A DNA stretch of 48,203 nucleotides from an uncultured Dehalococcoidia bacterium (GTDB lineage: Bacteria > Chloroflexota > Dehalococcoidia > GIF9 > UBA5629): NCBI GenBank assembly GCA_937975645.1, contig CALJTV010000047.1:16001-64203 (forward strand). The letters are read 5' to 3'. The notes beneath the pieces were generated by a model, which saw nothing but the letters and a program-made list of their open reading frames with translations, did no database searches and was not told where the DNA came from. The position numbers were made by a program, and so were the translations under genes. Positions 16,880 through 26,348 of this stretch are shown here, piece after piece. The stretch's first letter is position 1; each line of letters opens with the position of its first letter.

Positions 16880-18481
16880 ATGAACCTCGCTAGGCTTCTA
16901 GAGGATAACATCAGAAGATTTGGGGAATACGATTTCGTATGGTTCGAAGAGCGATGGCACACCAATACCCAACTCAGCCAGGAAGTGAACAAACTGGGAA
17001 ACGTGCTCATAGAAGTTGGGGTAAAAAGGGGTGAACGTGTAGGCGTGCAATTACCCAACAGCATTGACTTAATCAAAGCTTTCTTTGCCATTTTCAAGAT
17101 CGGCGCAGTAGTCGTGCCTGTTAACCCTTCACTCCGTGCTCCCGACCTCGCTTACATATACCAAGACACAGGGATGACAACATTAATCAGCTGCTCAGAA
17201 TACATCGATAGAATCAAGCCCGCCATATCCGATGTGCCGCAAGTAAAAAACATACTGCTGGTCGACGAAGCCCCGGAAGGCACTCTATCTATACCGACAT
17301 TGAGCGAAAAAGCCTCCGAATATCTAGCTATAGCTGACACCGATAACGATGACCTTGCTGTTCTTTTGTATACTGCTGGCACCACCGGCCGACCGAAAGG
17401 TGTTATGCTTACACATTATAACTTCTACACCCTAGTATCCGGATATTACGAGCAGGTATTATTGGATACAAGGGGCATCTGCATTACTGGGAAGGTGCGA
17501 CAATGGGATCCTAGGCAGGGCAAGCTGATAGAGAAAGATGTGGAGGTCTTCGGGGTAAACCGTAAACGCGTCTCTTTGATAACCCTGCCATTGTTCCACG
17601 GCTACGGTATCTTCGCAGTCAACCTCGAATTTCTAACTGGTGGAAAATTGATCGTGCTTAGAAGATGGGATGCCGAGAAGGCGATGGAAGCCATCGAAAG
17701 GTTCAAGGTCACTGATTTCCGTGGCATACCAACTATGTATATCCAGATGCTCAATCACCCCAATGCTGATAAATATGATCTCAGCTCGTTAGAGACCTGC
17801 ATCTGCGGCGCTGCACCGATGCCTCTGGAAATAGCCCGCCAATGGAAAGAAAAATATGGCATAGATATCTGGGAGGGGTATGGACTCAGTGAAGCCACGG
17901 CGGTCAACTGTGGGAACGTGGCAGAAAGGCGACCTCCCAAATACGGCTCGGTGGGGAAATGCTATCAAAAGTGTAACACTATAAAGATTTTTGACGACAG
18001 CGGACAGGAACTGCCACCGGGACAAACCGGCGAGGTCGTTATCAGAGGTCCCACCGTGATGAAGGGCTACTGGAACAAACCTGCAGAAACAGCAGAGACT
18101 CTGCGAAATGGCTGGCTTTATACCGGGGACATCGGTTATATGGATGAGGATGGATATCTATATCTCACCGAACGAAAGAAAGACCTTATTATCAGGGGAG
18201 GCGAAAACATATATCCAAAAGAGGTGGAAGACGTCCTGTACAAGCACCCACAGGTACTAGAGGCAGCAGTTGTTGGTGTCCCAGACCAGGTCTACGGCGA
18301 AGAAGTGAAAGCTTTCGTTGTTTTGAAGACGCCTAACTCGGTGACCGCGCAGGAATTGATCGATTTCTGCAAGCAGTACCTACCCACATATAAGAGACCG
18401 AAATCTATTGAATTCCTGGGCTCGCTGCCAAAAAGTGATGTAGGCAAGATACTACGACGGGAACTAAGGAAACTGGGCTAG
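16880..18481 (+). CDS. Acyl-CoA synthetase (AMP-dependent ligase)
   Basis: Activates a carboxylic acid, probably a fatty acid, to its CoA thioester through an acyl-adenylate. 533 residues, class I adenylate-forming. It has the P-loop-like YTAGTTGRPKGVMLTH, EGYGLSEATAV, YTGDIGYMDEDGYLYLTERKKDLIIRGG (split here: YTGDIGYMDEDGY and ERKKDLIIRGGENIYP), and the catalytic lysine in SDVGKILRREL. A GGAGG site lies 5 nt before the ATG. The chain-length specificity cannot be read from sequence. Confidence 0.9.
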   Translation: MNLARLLEDNIRRFGEYDFVWFEERWHTNTQLSQEVNKLGNVLIEVGVKRGERVGVQLPNSIDLIKAFFAIFKIGAVVVPVNPSLRAPDLAYIYQDTGMTTLISCSEYIDRIKPAISDVPQVKNILLVDEAPEGTLSIPTLSEKASEYLAIADTDNDDLAVLLYTAGTTGRPKGVMLTHYNFYTLVSGYYEQVLLDTRGICITGKVRQWDPRQGKLIEKDVEVFGVNRKRVSLITLPLFHGYGIFAVNLEFLTGGKLIVLRRWDAEKAMEAIERFKVTDFRGIPTMYIQMLNHPNADKYDLSSLETCICGAAPMPLEIARQWKEKYGIDIWEGYGLSEATAVNCGNVAERRPPKYGSVGKCYQKCNTIKIFDDSGQELPPGQTGEVVIRGPTVMKGYWNKPAETAETLRNGWLYTGDIGYMDEDGYLYLTERKKDLIIRGGENIYPKEVEDVLYKHPQVLEAAVVGVPDQVYGEEVKAFVVLKTPNSVTAQELIDFCKQYLPTYKRPKSIEFLGSLPKSDVGKILRRELRKLG

Positions 18482-18550
18482 TGTCACCAAGGTTCTACTA
18501 GACAACCCGGATCACATTTAAGCCCGAAGCTGGACAAGCTACAATTCTAA

Positions 18551-18579
18551 TTGACCTTTTGACTAGCCACTGCTATACT
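18551..18579 (+). promoter_or_regulatory. Promoter of bioY
   Basis: TTGACC (18551-18556), 17-bp spacer, TATACT (18574-18579), 35 bp before the GTG start of bioY. No dyad resembling a biotin-repressor site was seen around it. Confidence 0.65.
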
Positions 18580-18614
18580 TTTTGTAAATTCTCAGTCCAG
18601 GAGGCGGTTACACC

Positions 18615-19199
18615 GTGGAAAAGACTTTACGATACCCAGTACTGGCTGATACCATTATACCTAAGAAAAGGCTGCTTACAGATGCTGTTGCAGTGCTTGG
18701 CTTCGCCCTACTTACTGCTGCTTCAGCCCAGATAAGCTTCTGGATAGGTCCCGTCCCTATAACTGGTCAGACTTTTGCAGTTTTGCTGGCAGGAGCTTTC
18801 CTCGGTAGCACACGCGGGGCACTCAGCCAGTTGACTTACCTAGCCATCGGGGCTACAGGTATACCGTTCTGGTTTGCCGCAGGGGGCGTTCCCGGAATAG
18901 CCCGCCTGCTGGGACCAACAGGAGGATATTTAATCGGATTTGTCGCCGGCGCTTTTGTCACCGGCTGGCTGGCAGAAAAAGGATGGGATCGCCATTTCTG
19001 GAAAACAGCCTTAGCTATGCTCGCAGGTAACGCTGCGATATACACTTTCGGACTGTCCCGTTTAGCCTGTTTTGTTCCCTCGGACTCTGTGTTGAAGCTT
19101 GGGCTATACCCTTTCATTGCCGGGGATGCCATTAAACTGATAGCCGCTTCCTTAACTTTGCCCGGCAGCTGGCAGCTGCTCAAATATCTTAGGAAGTGA
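18615..19199 (+). CDS. bioY: Biotin transporter BioY (ECF S component)
   Basis: Membrane substrate-binding subunit for biotin uptake, 194 residues with about six hydrophobic segments. Typical BioY motifs are IGPVPITGQTF, GATGIPFWF, GGVPGIARLLGPTGGYL and the C-terminal FIAGDAIKLIAA. It starts at GTG 18615 with an AGGAGG site. No EcfT/EcfA genes are adjacent, so it either acts alone or uses shared energising modules encoded elsewhere. Confidence 0.93.
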   Translation: MEKTLRYPVLADTIIPKKRLLTDAVAVLGFALLTAASAQISFWIGPVPITGQTFAVLLAGAFLGSTRGALSQLTYLAIGATGIPFWFAAGGVPGIARLLGPTGGYLIGFVAGAFVTGWLAEKGWDRHFWKTALAMLAGNAAIYTFGLSRLACFVPSDSVLKLGLYPFIAGDAIKLIAASLTLPGSWQLLKYLRK

Positions 19200-19238
19200 C
19201 AGTCCTGTAACAACAGAACCTATTCGTGAGGTGCAAGT

Positions 19239-19877
19239 TTGGAAATTATCTGGTTGGGACATTCTTGCTTTCGGCTTAAAGGAAAAACAGTAAACATTAT
19301 TACCGATCCTTGCCCACCGGACTTAGGCTACTCAGTAGGCAAACTTTCGGCTGATATAGTAACAATAAGCCACCACCACACTGGTCATACCTTCACACAG
19401 GCGATCACTGGAGAGTTTAAAGTATTGAAGGCTCCCGGAGAATACGAACTCATGAATACCTTCGTAACTGGCATCCCCACCTGGCATGACCATGTCCAAG
19501 GTGAAAAACTGGGTAAGAATACAGTATACCTCCTGGAGATAGATGGGCTGATATTATGTCATCTTGGTGATATCGGACATTTACCGTCTTCTGAGCTGAT
19601 AGAGGAAATCGGTGATATTGACCTGCTCTTCGTACCTGTTGGAGGAGTATCCACCTTGGGTGGAACAACAGCCGCCGAGATGGTAAGGCGACTAACCCCC
19701 AGGTTTGTCATCCCCATGCATTACAAGACACCGGTGCTGGCTCGAGACCTAGAGCCCGTAGATAAGTTCCTTAAGGAACTGGGACTCAAAGAGGTTCCTT
19801 GCCAACCAAAACTCTCTGTCACTCGTTCCTCACTCCCCGTGAACACACAGGTGGTAGTCTTAGACTACCCCCATTAG
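19239..19877 (+). CDS. Metallo-beta-lactamase-fold hydrolase (UlaG/UPF0173-like)
   Basis: 212 residues beginning MEIIWLGHSCFRL, as in UlaG-like zinc hydrolases. The metal motif reads SHHHTGH, so the Asp of the usual HxHxDH is a Gly. Later ligands HLGDIGH and IPMHYKTP are present. The start is TTG 19239 with GAGGTG 5 nt upstream. Hydrolytic activity is possible but uncertain given the Asp change; substrate unknown. Confidence 0.8.
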   Translation: MEIIWLGHSCFRLKGKTVNIITDPCPPDLGYSVGKLSADIVTISHHHTGHTFTQAITGEFKVLKAPGEYELMNTFVTGIPTWHDHVQGEKLGKNTVYLLEIDGLILCHLGDIGHLPSSELIEEIGDIDLLFVPVGGVSTLGGTTAAEMVRRLTPRFVIPMHYKTPVLARDLEPVDKFLKELGLKEVPCQPKLSVTRSSLPVNTQVVVLDYPH

Positions 19878-19927
19878 CAGGCAATCTTTGACAGTATCTC
19901 AGCCGCTACCGTAGAATAACGCTAGCC

Positions 19928-20623
19928 ATGAGCTTAGCCAGAAAGCTGTATGAATTGCAGCAAATCGAGCAAGAGATCCAAAAACAGCAGAAAATACTGA
20001 GCGAAATAAACCTTCGGCTAAGCGAAAACACCCCACTACTCCAGGCAAGGAAAGAGTTTTCCACATTAAAATCCCACATGGATCAAAAGGAAAAACAACA
20101 GCGTGACCTAGAGTGGCAAATCGACGATCTGGAAAACAACGTTAAGCTAATAAGCAGCAAGCTTTACGGCGGTACCATCAAGAACCCAAAGGAGTTGGTC
20201 AGCTTGGAGAAGGAAATTGAAATCCTCAGATCTAGAATTAAACAAGCAGAAGAAGAGCTTCTAGAAGTGATGACTGAGATAGAAAAAATGCGCCACGAAA
20301 TGAATACAAGCCAGGAACAGCTCAAGCAATTAGAAATTAAATGGCAAGCCGAACACAAAATTCTCACTGAAAAACAGGCGGAGATAGAGGTTCAACTAGC
20401 TCAACTGGAACAGAGACGAAATAACATGGCCGCCCAAATCGACCCTCAGTCTTTGGAAACATACCGGAACCTCAAACTGCGCAAGGGGCAAGCTGTGGCG
20501 AAGGTGGAACAAGGAAAATGCCAAGGGTGCCATATCACTCTGCCAGTTAGCGAATGGCACAAGGTTAGAACTGGTAATCTCGCATATTGCAGCAGTTGTG
20601 GCAGGATTCTTTTTCTAGGCTGA
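19928..20623 (+). CDS. Coiled-coil protein with C4 zinc ribbon (CT398-like)
   Basis: 231 residues: a long helical hairpin (about 1-175), rich in Glu, Lys and Gln heptads, then a zinc ribbon with CQGCHITLP and CSSCGRILF (two CxxC pairs). This architecture matches the CT398-type family. Its role is not settled; a nucleic acid or protein adaptor role is assumed. It is followed after 17 bp by an RNase H-like gene, a pairing that recurs in other bacteria to my knowledge. Confidence 0.8.
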   Translation: MSLARKLYELQQIEQEIQKQQKILSEINLRLSENTPLLQARKEFSTLKSHMDQKEKQQRDLEWQIDDLENNVKLISSKLYGGTIKNPKELVSLEKEIEILRSRIKQAEEELLEVMTEIEKMRHEMNTSQEQLKQLEIKWQAEHKILTEKQAEIEVQLAQLEQRRNNMAAQIDPQSLETYRNLKLRKGQAVAKVEQGKCQGCHITLPVSEWHKVRTGNLAYCSSCGRILFLG

Positions 20624-20640
20624 ACAAAAGCGAGGCTAAA

Positions 20641-21063
20641 ATGCACCTGAAGATATTTGCCGACGGTGCCTCCTGGGGAAATCCAGGCCCAGCAGCCATC
20701 GGAGTGGTGGTCAAAGATGAAGATGGCACCGAGCTGTTCAGAATCTCCCGATACATCGGGAACGCAACCAACAACCAAGCTGAATACCAAGCAGTCATTG
20801 CAGCACTTCAAGCAGCAACAAATTTCAAAGCTGAAAAAATCACCCTTTATATCGATTCAGAGCTTGTAGCCAAACAACTTGATAGCCGCTACAAGGTAAA
20901 GAGCTCGACCCTCTACCCTTTGTACAAGAAAGCCAGTGAATTGTTTTCCAAATTTACCAACCTTCGTATAATGAACATCAAGAACACGGAAAACAATACC
21001 GCCCATCTACTAGCCAAGGCAGCCCTGAAGAAAGCTACCAAGAGCAGCACAACCCAGAGATAG
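20641..21063 (+). CDS. Ribonuclease HI-like protein
   Basis: 140-residue RNase H fold. Metal ligands visible are Asp in IFADGASWGNPG, Glu in NNQAEYQAV and Asp in YIDSELV. The fourth acidic position, normally in an 'N..AD.LA' motif, is His here (NNTAHLLAKAAL), which may reduce or alter activity. ATG 20641 is chosen because the conserved domain starts there and GAGG lies 5 nt upstream. Confidence 0.82.
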   Translation: MHLKIFADGASWGNPGPAAIGVVVKDEDGTELFRISRYIGNATNNQAEYQAVIAALQAATNFKAEKITLYIDSELVAKQLDSRYKVKSSTLYPLYKKASELFSKFTNLRIMNIKNTENNTAHLLAKAALKKATKSSTTQR

Positions 21064-21143
21064 GAATTACACCGCAGGGTCTTGCCGCTCACAAACCATA
21101 AACTTTTTTTCGTCAACTACGTTTTGCTTAACGAAGCGAGAAA

Positions 21144-21374
21144 ATGAAGCCGGTGAGTCCGTTAATCAAGGACTTCATCCTTTTTTGCATAGAACGCCGC
21201 GGCATGGAGTGGCCAGCCCTTTACGACGAAATGGCACGCGTAGCAGCACAGCGTTTATTTCACGGGCTGGGGATTGCCGAATTAAGAGAACTGGGGCTCT
21301 CTCTAGCGCTTGACAGCCTAGACAAGACTTTCGAGATAGTCAAGCAGGTCATAAGCCAACCCAAGCAAGGCTGA
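21144..21374 (+). CDS. Small conserved-looking protein of unknown function
   Basis: 76 residues starting MKPVSPLIKDFILFCIERRG, predicted mostly helical, soluble. No family recognised. A weak GCGAG site precedes the ATG. It lies between the RNase H-like gene and the CtpA-type protease on the same strand. Confidence 0.5.
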   Translation: MKPVSPLIKDFILFCIERRGMEWPALYDEMARVAAQRLFHGLGIAELRELGLSLALDSLDKTFEIVKQVISQPKQG

Positions 21375-21450
21375 CTTCTTATTTATTCTAGAAAACTGGT
21401 AGAATATCCCTGGATTTTTGTCTATTCTTTCACGGAAGCATGAGGGAAAA

Positions 21451-22722
21451 ATGTGGATTACTAGAGGATTCGTATTAGCCATATTAGTTGTCTGCTGCAT
21501 CCTGGCACCCTGCGTTCAGGGCTGTAAACCCGCTGCCCAGAATGCTGAACTGCCACCAGAATTTGACATCGTAACTCAGACCTGGCAACTGCTAAAGCAA
21601 GACTACATAGATAAGGACAAGCTTGACCCTAAAAAGCTGAGTCAGGGTGCTGTCCGGGGTATGTTGGAGTCACTGGATGACCCCTATAGTGCCTATGTCG
21701 AGCCAGAAATCCGGCAGCTGGAACTATCTGACTTTGAGGGCAAATTTGAAGGTATCGGCGCTGAGATAACCTTAAGGGATAAACAGCTTATGATCGTAAC
21801 TCCACTCTCCAATTCCCCGGCAGAGAAAGCCGGACTTAAACCGGGCGATAAAATAGTAAAGATAAACGGGGAACCAACATCAAAAATGAGTTTGGTCGAA
21901 GCCACATTGAAAATTAGAGGTCCAAAAGGCACAGCAGTCAATCTGACAATCCTTCGCGAAGGCGATACAGAGCCTTTCGACGTTATGATAGTCCGCGACG
22001 AAATAAAGCTGGAGAGTGTTGTGTACGAGATGCGCAAAGACATAGGCTATGTAAAAATAACGCGGTTTCAAAAGTCCACCGGTAAGGACTTACGCAACGC
22101 ACTCAAAGACATTATCGGCAGAGGTGGACAGGGCATTGTCCTCGACCTTAGAAACAACCCTGGCGGCGTGCTCGAGGCTGCAGTGGACGTGGCAAGCGAG
22201 TTCCTGGTTATGGGCACTGTGGCTCAAGTGGTCGACAGCGAAGGCAAACAAAGTTTCATTCCAGTCAAACCCGGCGGTGTGGGTACCAAGTTGCATCTCA
22301 TCGTCCTAGTAAACCACGGCAGCGCCAGCGCCAGTGAAATTGTGGCTGGGGCGCTTCAAGACTACGGACGTGCTAAGCTGGCTGGCAACAAAACTTTTGG
22401 CAAAGGCAGCGTTCAGATGGTTAGGGAACTCAAGGATGGCTCAGCGCTCCACATAACTGCCTACCGCTGGCTCACGCCTCACGGCAGACCGATAGACGGC
22501 GTCGGCCTATCACCAGATTTTACGCTCGATCTAGAAGGAGAACAGCTAATTGACTGGGCTGTCGACTATCTCGAGAACCTTGTTAAAACCGATTACAGGA
22601 TAGACACTTACTCGTTAACTAAGGATAGGGCCCTTTTTTATAGCCCACACCATGTGACAAGCTTGTCTAAAGGCTCACGAGGACTTCTAAACTGGTTTGC
22701 CGGGAGGTCCCAATCTGGGTAA
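21451..22722 (+). CDS. C-terminal processing peptidase, CtpA type (S41)
   Basis: 423-residue exported serine protease. The N-terminal hydrophobic segment ends in LAPCVQGC, which may be a lipobox, so membrane anchoring is likely. A PDZ domain covers about 95-175 (SPAEKAGLKPGDKI). The catalytic region has DLRNNPGG, the nucleophile Ser in GSASASEI, and the Lys base in TFGKGSVQ. ATG 21451 is used because GAGGG lies just upstream. The last 85 nt overlap the nitroreductase gene on the opposite strand. Confidence 0.92.
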   Translation: MWITRGFVLAILVVCCILAPCVQGCKPAAQNAELPPEFDIVTQTWQLLKQDYIDKDKLDPKKLSQGAVRGMLESLDDPYSAYVEPEIRQLELSDFEGKFEGIGAEITLRDKQLMIVTPLSNSPAEKAGLKPGDKIVKINGEPTSKMSLVEATLKIRGPKGTAVNLTILREGDTEPFDVMIVRDEIKLESVVYEMRKDIGYVKITRFQKSTGKDLRNALKDIIGRGGQGIVLDLRNNPGGVLEAAVDVASEFLVMGTVAQVVDSEGKQSFIPVKPGGVGTKLHLIVLVNHGSASASEIVAGALQDYGRAKLAGNKTFGKGSVQMVRELKDGSALHITAYRWLTPHGRPIDGVGLSPDFTLDLEGEQLIDWAVDYLENLVKTDYRIDTYSLTKDRALFYSPHHVTSLSKGSRGLLNWFAGRSQSG

Positions 22723-23306
22723 CCTATGGCTATACCTATAACCAGTCTCTTTGAGCTGGGTATACCTGCAATCTCCCGGACTACATCTGGATATTGGACC
22801 AGCGCACCTTCTATGCAAGTGCCAAGCCCGAATTCAAGAGCCACCAAGGCTATTGTCTGCGTTACCGCGCCGATGTTAAACAGTGCCCAAGAGTCATTAG
22901 AATCAGCCTCCGTAGCGACCAATATCACATTTGGGGCATCAAAGGCGCGCATCATTTTCAAATACCACTCCTGCCGCTTTTCTCTGTCCCCTCTGGAAAA
23001 ACCCAGTAACGGGTACAAGGCAGATACTAGAGCTACCCGTCGTTCCCTATACAGCGCGGGCTGTGAAGAGGCCATAGAAAAGTCAGGGTTGGGCTCTGCC
23101 CCTGCTAGAAATTTCTGTTGTAAAACGTCTTTCACCTTTTCAAGCACCTCACCACCCAGCACAAAAAATTCCCACGGCTGAGTGTTCGAGCCCGACGGAG
23201 CCCATCTTGCCACATCGATTATCTGCGCTATAATATCTCTGGTCACCGGGGTCGGCTTATAACCTCTAATACTCTTCCTAGCCTTGATAGCTTCTACAAG
23301 TTCCAT
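22638..23306 (-). CDS. Nitroreductase-family FMN protein
   Basis: 222 residues. FMN-binding start RKSIRGYKPTPV, the WAPSGSNTQPWEF motif, and C-terminal LVIGIAIGYPDW. It probably uses NAD(P)H to reduce nitro compounds, quinones or an unknown substrate. It begins 8 bp after hisB, so it is read with the histidine operon. Its 3' end overlaps the CtpA-type gene by 85 bp tail to tail. Confidence 0.88.
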   Translation of the reverse strand: MELVEAIKARKSIRGYKPTPVTRDIIAQIIDVARWAPSGSNTQPWEFFVLGGEVLEKVKDVLQQKFLAGAEPNPDFSMASSQPALYRERRVALVSALYPLLGFSRGDREKRQEWYLKMMRAFDAPNVILVATEADSNDSWALFNIGAVTQTIALVALEFGLGTCIEGALVQYPDVVREIAGIPSSKRLVIGIAIGYPDWDLPANQFRSPREPLDKLVTWCGL

Positions 23307-23314
23307 CGCTCCTC

Positions 23315-23905
23315 CTACGAGTCAACTACCTCTTTAGTACTCGGCAACTTGTCACCTAGACGCTCATCAAGCCTGGTAGCCTTGCGAAGCGCCCGAGCCA
23401 AAGCCTTGAACAGGGCTTCAGCCTTATGGTGGTCGTCCATGCCACTTAATAAGCAGGCATGCACACAGATCTTAGCCTCAGAAACAAAGGAAACAAAGAA
23501 GTGCCGCACCAGATCAACAGACATTCCACTAATATCGTTACCACTAAAAGGTGCCTCGAATACGATGTAGCTTCGTCCACCGATATCAACTGCCACCAAA
23601 GCTAGAACATCATCCATAGGTACAGCAGCATCCCCCATCCTTACTATCCCACGTTTATCACCCAGTGCCTTGGCAAAGGCTCGCCCCAAACAGATAGCCA
23701 CATCTTCGACAACATGATGCTGGTCAGCGCCTGTAGCCGAGAGTTTTATGTCGAATAGACCATGTTGGGCAAGCTGGCTTAACATGTGGTCAAAGAACCT
23801 TATGCCTGTTGTTATCTCAAACTCGCCTGTACCGTCAAGGTCAAGCTCCACCTTGACAGAAGTCTCCTTGGTTTCCCTTACTACCTTCGCCTTCCTTTCA
23901 ACCAT
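23315..23905 (-). CDS. hisB: Imidazoleglycerol-phosphate dehydratase
   Basis: Sixth step of histidine synthesis. 196 residues, the usual length. Metal-binding motifs FFDHMLSQLAQHG, DQHHVVED and the second-half MDDHHKAEA repeats are all present. ATG 23905 with GAGG 7 nt upstream is preferred over a longer form from 23941, which overlaps hisC. Monofunctional: no phosphatase domain is fused. Confidence 0.95.
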   Translation of the reverse strand: MVERKAKVVRETKETSVKVELDLDGTGEFEITTGIRFFDHMLSQLAQHGLFDIKLSATGADQHHVVEDVAICLGRAFAKALGDKRGIVRMGDAAVPMDDVLALVAVDIGGRSYIVFEAPFSGNDISGMSVDLVRHFFVSFVSEAKICVHACLLSGMDDHHKAEALFKALARALRKATRLDERLGDKLPSTKEVVDS

Positions 23906-23934
23906 CTGTCGACCTCGTACCCTTGCGCTAAATA

Positions 23935-25023
23935 TTAGCATATGTCCTCAAGGGCAGCAATCAGAGCATCTGTATGTTCCGGCTTACCAGCACTAATACG
24001 CAAGCAATCACTCAACTCAGGCACATCAAAGTAGCGAACAAATATGCCCCTGCGTTGCAGTTCCTTATGTATCTTTTTGGCTTCGCCCTTGAGCACCCTG
24101 CAAAGGACAAAATTAGCCTGCGATGGATACACCTTAAGCCAAGCAAACCGACTCAATGCCCTAGCCAGTCTTTCCTTTTCCTCAATTATGGCTTGGATAA
24201 CGCTACGAAAATATTTCATATCCTTCAAAGACTCCAGTGCTGCCACTTGTGCAGCACAGTTTACATTGTATGGCTGCTTTATCTTCATAAGATTCCGAGC
24301 AATATCAACCGGGAAAATCCCGTAGCCGACTCTTAGTCCTGCCAAACCAGCCCACTTGCTAAAGGTCCTCAGGACCACCAAGTTATCGTACTGCATAACC
24401 AGACCAGCTACAGTAACACCGCTGAATTCAAAGTAAGCCTCGTCGACCACCACCACGATATCGCTTTCCAAAAGCTCACAAATCTCGCTCTCCGGTGTAA
24501 CATTGCCCGAAGGATTGTTCGGTGAGGCAATAAATATAACTTTGGCTCTGGCAGTAAGTGCTCTCTTCACAGCAAGGATATCTATGGAAAAGTCTTCCTT
24601 TCTGGGCACATTGACCACTACTCCACCACATACACCTGCGCTGAAAGAATACATGCCGAAAGTAGGCGGGCAATTAATCACCACATCAGCGGGTTCAAGA
24701 AATAGACGCAATATCAAGTCGATAAGCTCATCGCTGCCACTGCCAACGACTATGTGCTCCGAGTCCAAACCCACATAACTGGCAAGTGCCTTGCGTAGCT
24801 CCCGCTGCTCAGGATCAGGATAAAGATGATAATACCCATATTTAGCCAAAGCCTGCCGGACTTTTTGAGAACAACCATAAGGGTTCTCATTACCATCAAG
24901 CTTGACCACCCTCTCTGCCGGAATATCTACACGGTGACTGAGAATATCAGTAGGCTCAATAGGCAGATAAGCTTCTATATCTTTGATATCTTTCCTCATT
25001 AGTTCCGATACCTCCCGAGACAA
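23935..25023 (-). CDS. hisC: Histidinol-phosphate aminotransferase
   Basis: PLP enzyme converting imidazole-acetol phosphate to histidinol phosphate. About 362 residues with KLDGNENPYG, the SPNNPSGN loop, the VVVDEAYFEF strand and the PLP lysine in RTFSKWAGLAGLRVGYG. The start may be TTG 25023 (AGGAGG 6 nt upstream) or the ATG eight codons later. 20-bp gap after hisD. Confidence 0.94.
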   Translation of the reverse strand: MSREVSELMRKDIKDIEAYLPIEPTDILSHRVDIPAERVVKLDGNENPYGCSQKVRQALAKYGYYHLYPDPEQRELRKALASYVGLDSEHIVVGSGSDELIDLILRLFLEPADVVINCPPTFGMYSFSAGVCGGVVVNVPRKEDFSIDILAVKRALTARAKVIFIASPNNPSGNVTPESEICELLESDIVVVVDEAYFEFSGVTVAGLVMQYDNLVVLRTFSKWAGLAGLRVGYGIFPVDIARNLMKIKQPYNVNCAAQVAALESLKDMKYFRSVIQAIIEEKERLARALSRFAWLKVYPSQANFVLCRVLKGEAKKIHKELQRRGIFVRYFDVPELSDCLRISAGKPEHTDALIAALEDIC

Positions 25024-25043
25024 CCTGGCCCTCCTATAAATAC

Positions 25044-26348
25044 CTACAGCAGCCTCATCCTAATAGCCTTAGCATGGCCAGACAGCCCCTCAGCTTCAGC
25101 TATAGCTATAGCAGCCTCGCTTAGTCGCTTCGAGATATCACTGCCCAGAGCCACAATATTTGTAATCTTAAGAAAGCCCTCCACACCTAAAGGCGAACTA
25201 AAACGGGCACTGCCACCTGTAGGCAATACATGGCTTGGACCCGCAACATAGTCGCCCAGCGCCGCAGGGCAATCACCGACAAAAATGCAGCCTGCACTAT
25301 GTATCTTGTCGACATAGCTAGCAGCCCCTTTTATCATCAGCGACACATGTTCTGGCGCACACAAATTGACTAGCTCGATAGCCTCGTCCATGCTATTTAC
25401 CACCGCTATCACACACCTCGAAATCGACTCGCTGGCAACGCTCCTCCGCTCAAGCGATTTTAACTGCCGCTCTATTTCCGCGATCACATCTCTGGCGACT
25501 CTCGAGGAGACCGTTATTAAAGCTGTGAAGGTCTGTACATCGTGCTCAGCTTGAGCAAGGAGGTCAGCCGCACATAACTTTGGGTCGGCGGTCTCGTCAG
25601 CTACAATTACTATTTCACTGGGACCAGCAAGGCTTTCAATGTCAACCGCACCGAACACCAATTTTTTTGCCAGAACAACAAAAATATTCCCAGGTCCACA
25701 AATTTTGTCCACTTTTGGGACAGATTCTGTCCCAAACGCCAGAGCAGCGATGGCCTGCGCACCACCAACACGAAAAACACGGTCAACACCTGCTATGTCC
25801 GCTGCCACAAGAGTCAAAGGGTGAACAGCACCACCTTTGTTAGGCGGCGTTGCCATTATGACCTCTTTGACCCCCGCTACCCGAGCTGGAATAGCGGTCA
25901 TCAACACTGTAGAGGGGTAAGAGGCAGTGCCACCTGGTACATAGATGCCTACCTTATTCAGTGGGCTGACCTGCCTTCCCAGCCCTTCACTTAAGAAATT
26001 AACAGACAACTTCTCTTTGCAGACAGAATGGAAGCCTCTTATTCTATCGGCTGCTAGCTGCAACGCTGATACTAGCTTCTTATCCACCGCTTCATAAGCC
26101 TCAGATATCTCTGTTTTGCTTACCTCCAGCGAGTCAAGCTCGACCCGATCAAGTTTCCTAGTATAGTCAAATAAGGCATTGTCACCTCTGGCACAGACAC
26201 TTCTGATTATTTCGTCAACCGCTTGCAACTCAAGAAGCTTCTTTAATCGCCGCCGTCCTTTACCAGAAAATGAGACGTAATACCCATAATCAGGAACTTC
26301 CCTCGCGAGCAACTTTCTGGCATTTTGAAAGCCCTTTACCAGTTTCAT
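25044..26348 (-). CDS. hisD: Histidinol dehydrogenase
   Basis: Zinc- and NAD-dependent enzyme for the last two steps to histidine. 434 residues: YVPGGTASYPSTVLM, the RVGGAQAIAALAFGT segment, CGPGNIFV, AEHDVQ, and the catalytic CAPEHVSLM. The ATG directly follows the hisG stop (TAGATG), so translation is probably coupled. Confidence 0.96.
   Translation of the reverse strand: MKLVKGFQNARKLLAREVPDYGYYVSFSGKGRRRLKKLLELQAVDEIIRSVCARGDNALFDYTRKLDRVELDSLEVSKTEISEAYEAVDKKLVSALQLAADRIRGFHSVCKEKLSVNFLSEGLGRQVSPLNKVGIYVPGGTASYPSTVLMTAIPARVAGVKEVIMATPPNKGGAVHPLTLVAADIAGVDRVFRVGGAQAIAALAFGTESVPKVDKICGPGNIFVVLAKKLVFGAVDIESLAGPSEIVIVADETADPKLCAADLLAQAEHDVQTFTALITVSSRVARDVIAEIERQLKSLERRSVASESISRCVIAVVNSMDEAIELVNLCAPEHVSLMIKGAASYVDKIHSAGCIFVGDCPAALGDYVAGPSHVLPTGGSARFSSPLGVEGFLKITNIVALGSDISKRLSEAAIAIAEAEGLSGHAKAIRMRLL

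Noticed and set aside
18541-18614. Biotin-repressor operator before bioY
   Set aside because: No inverted repeat of the expected kind was found, and the BirA in this window lacks a DNA-binding domain.
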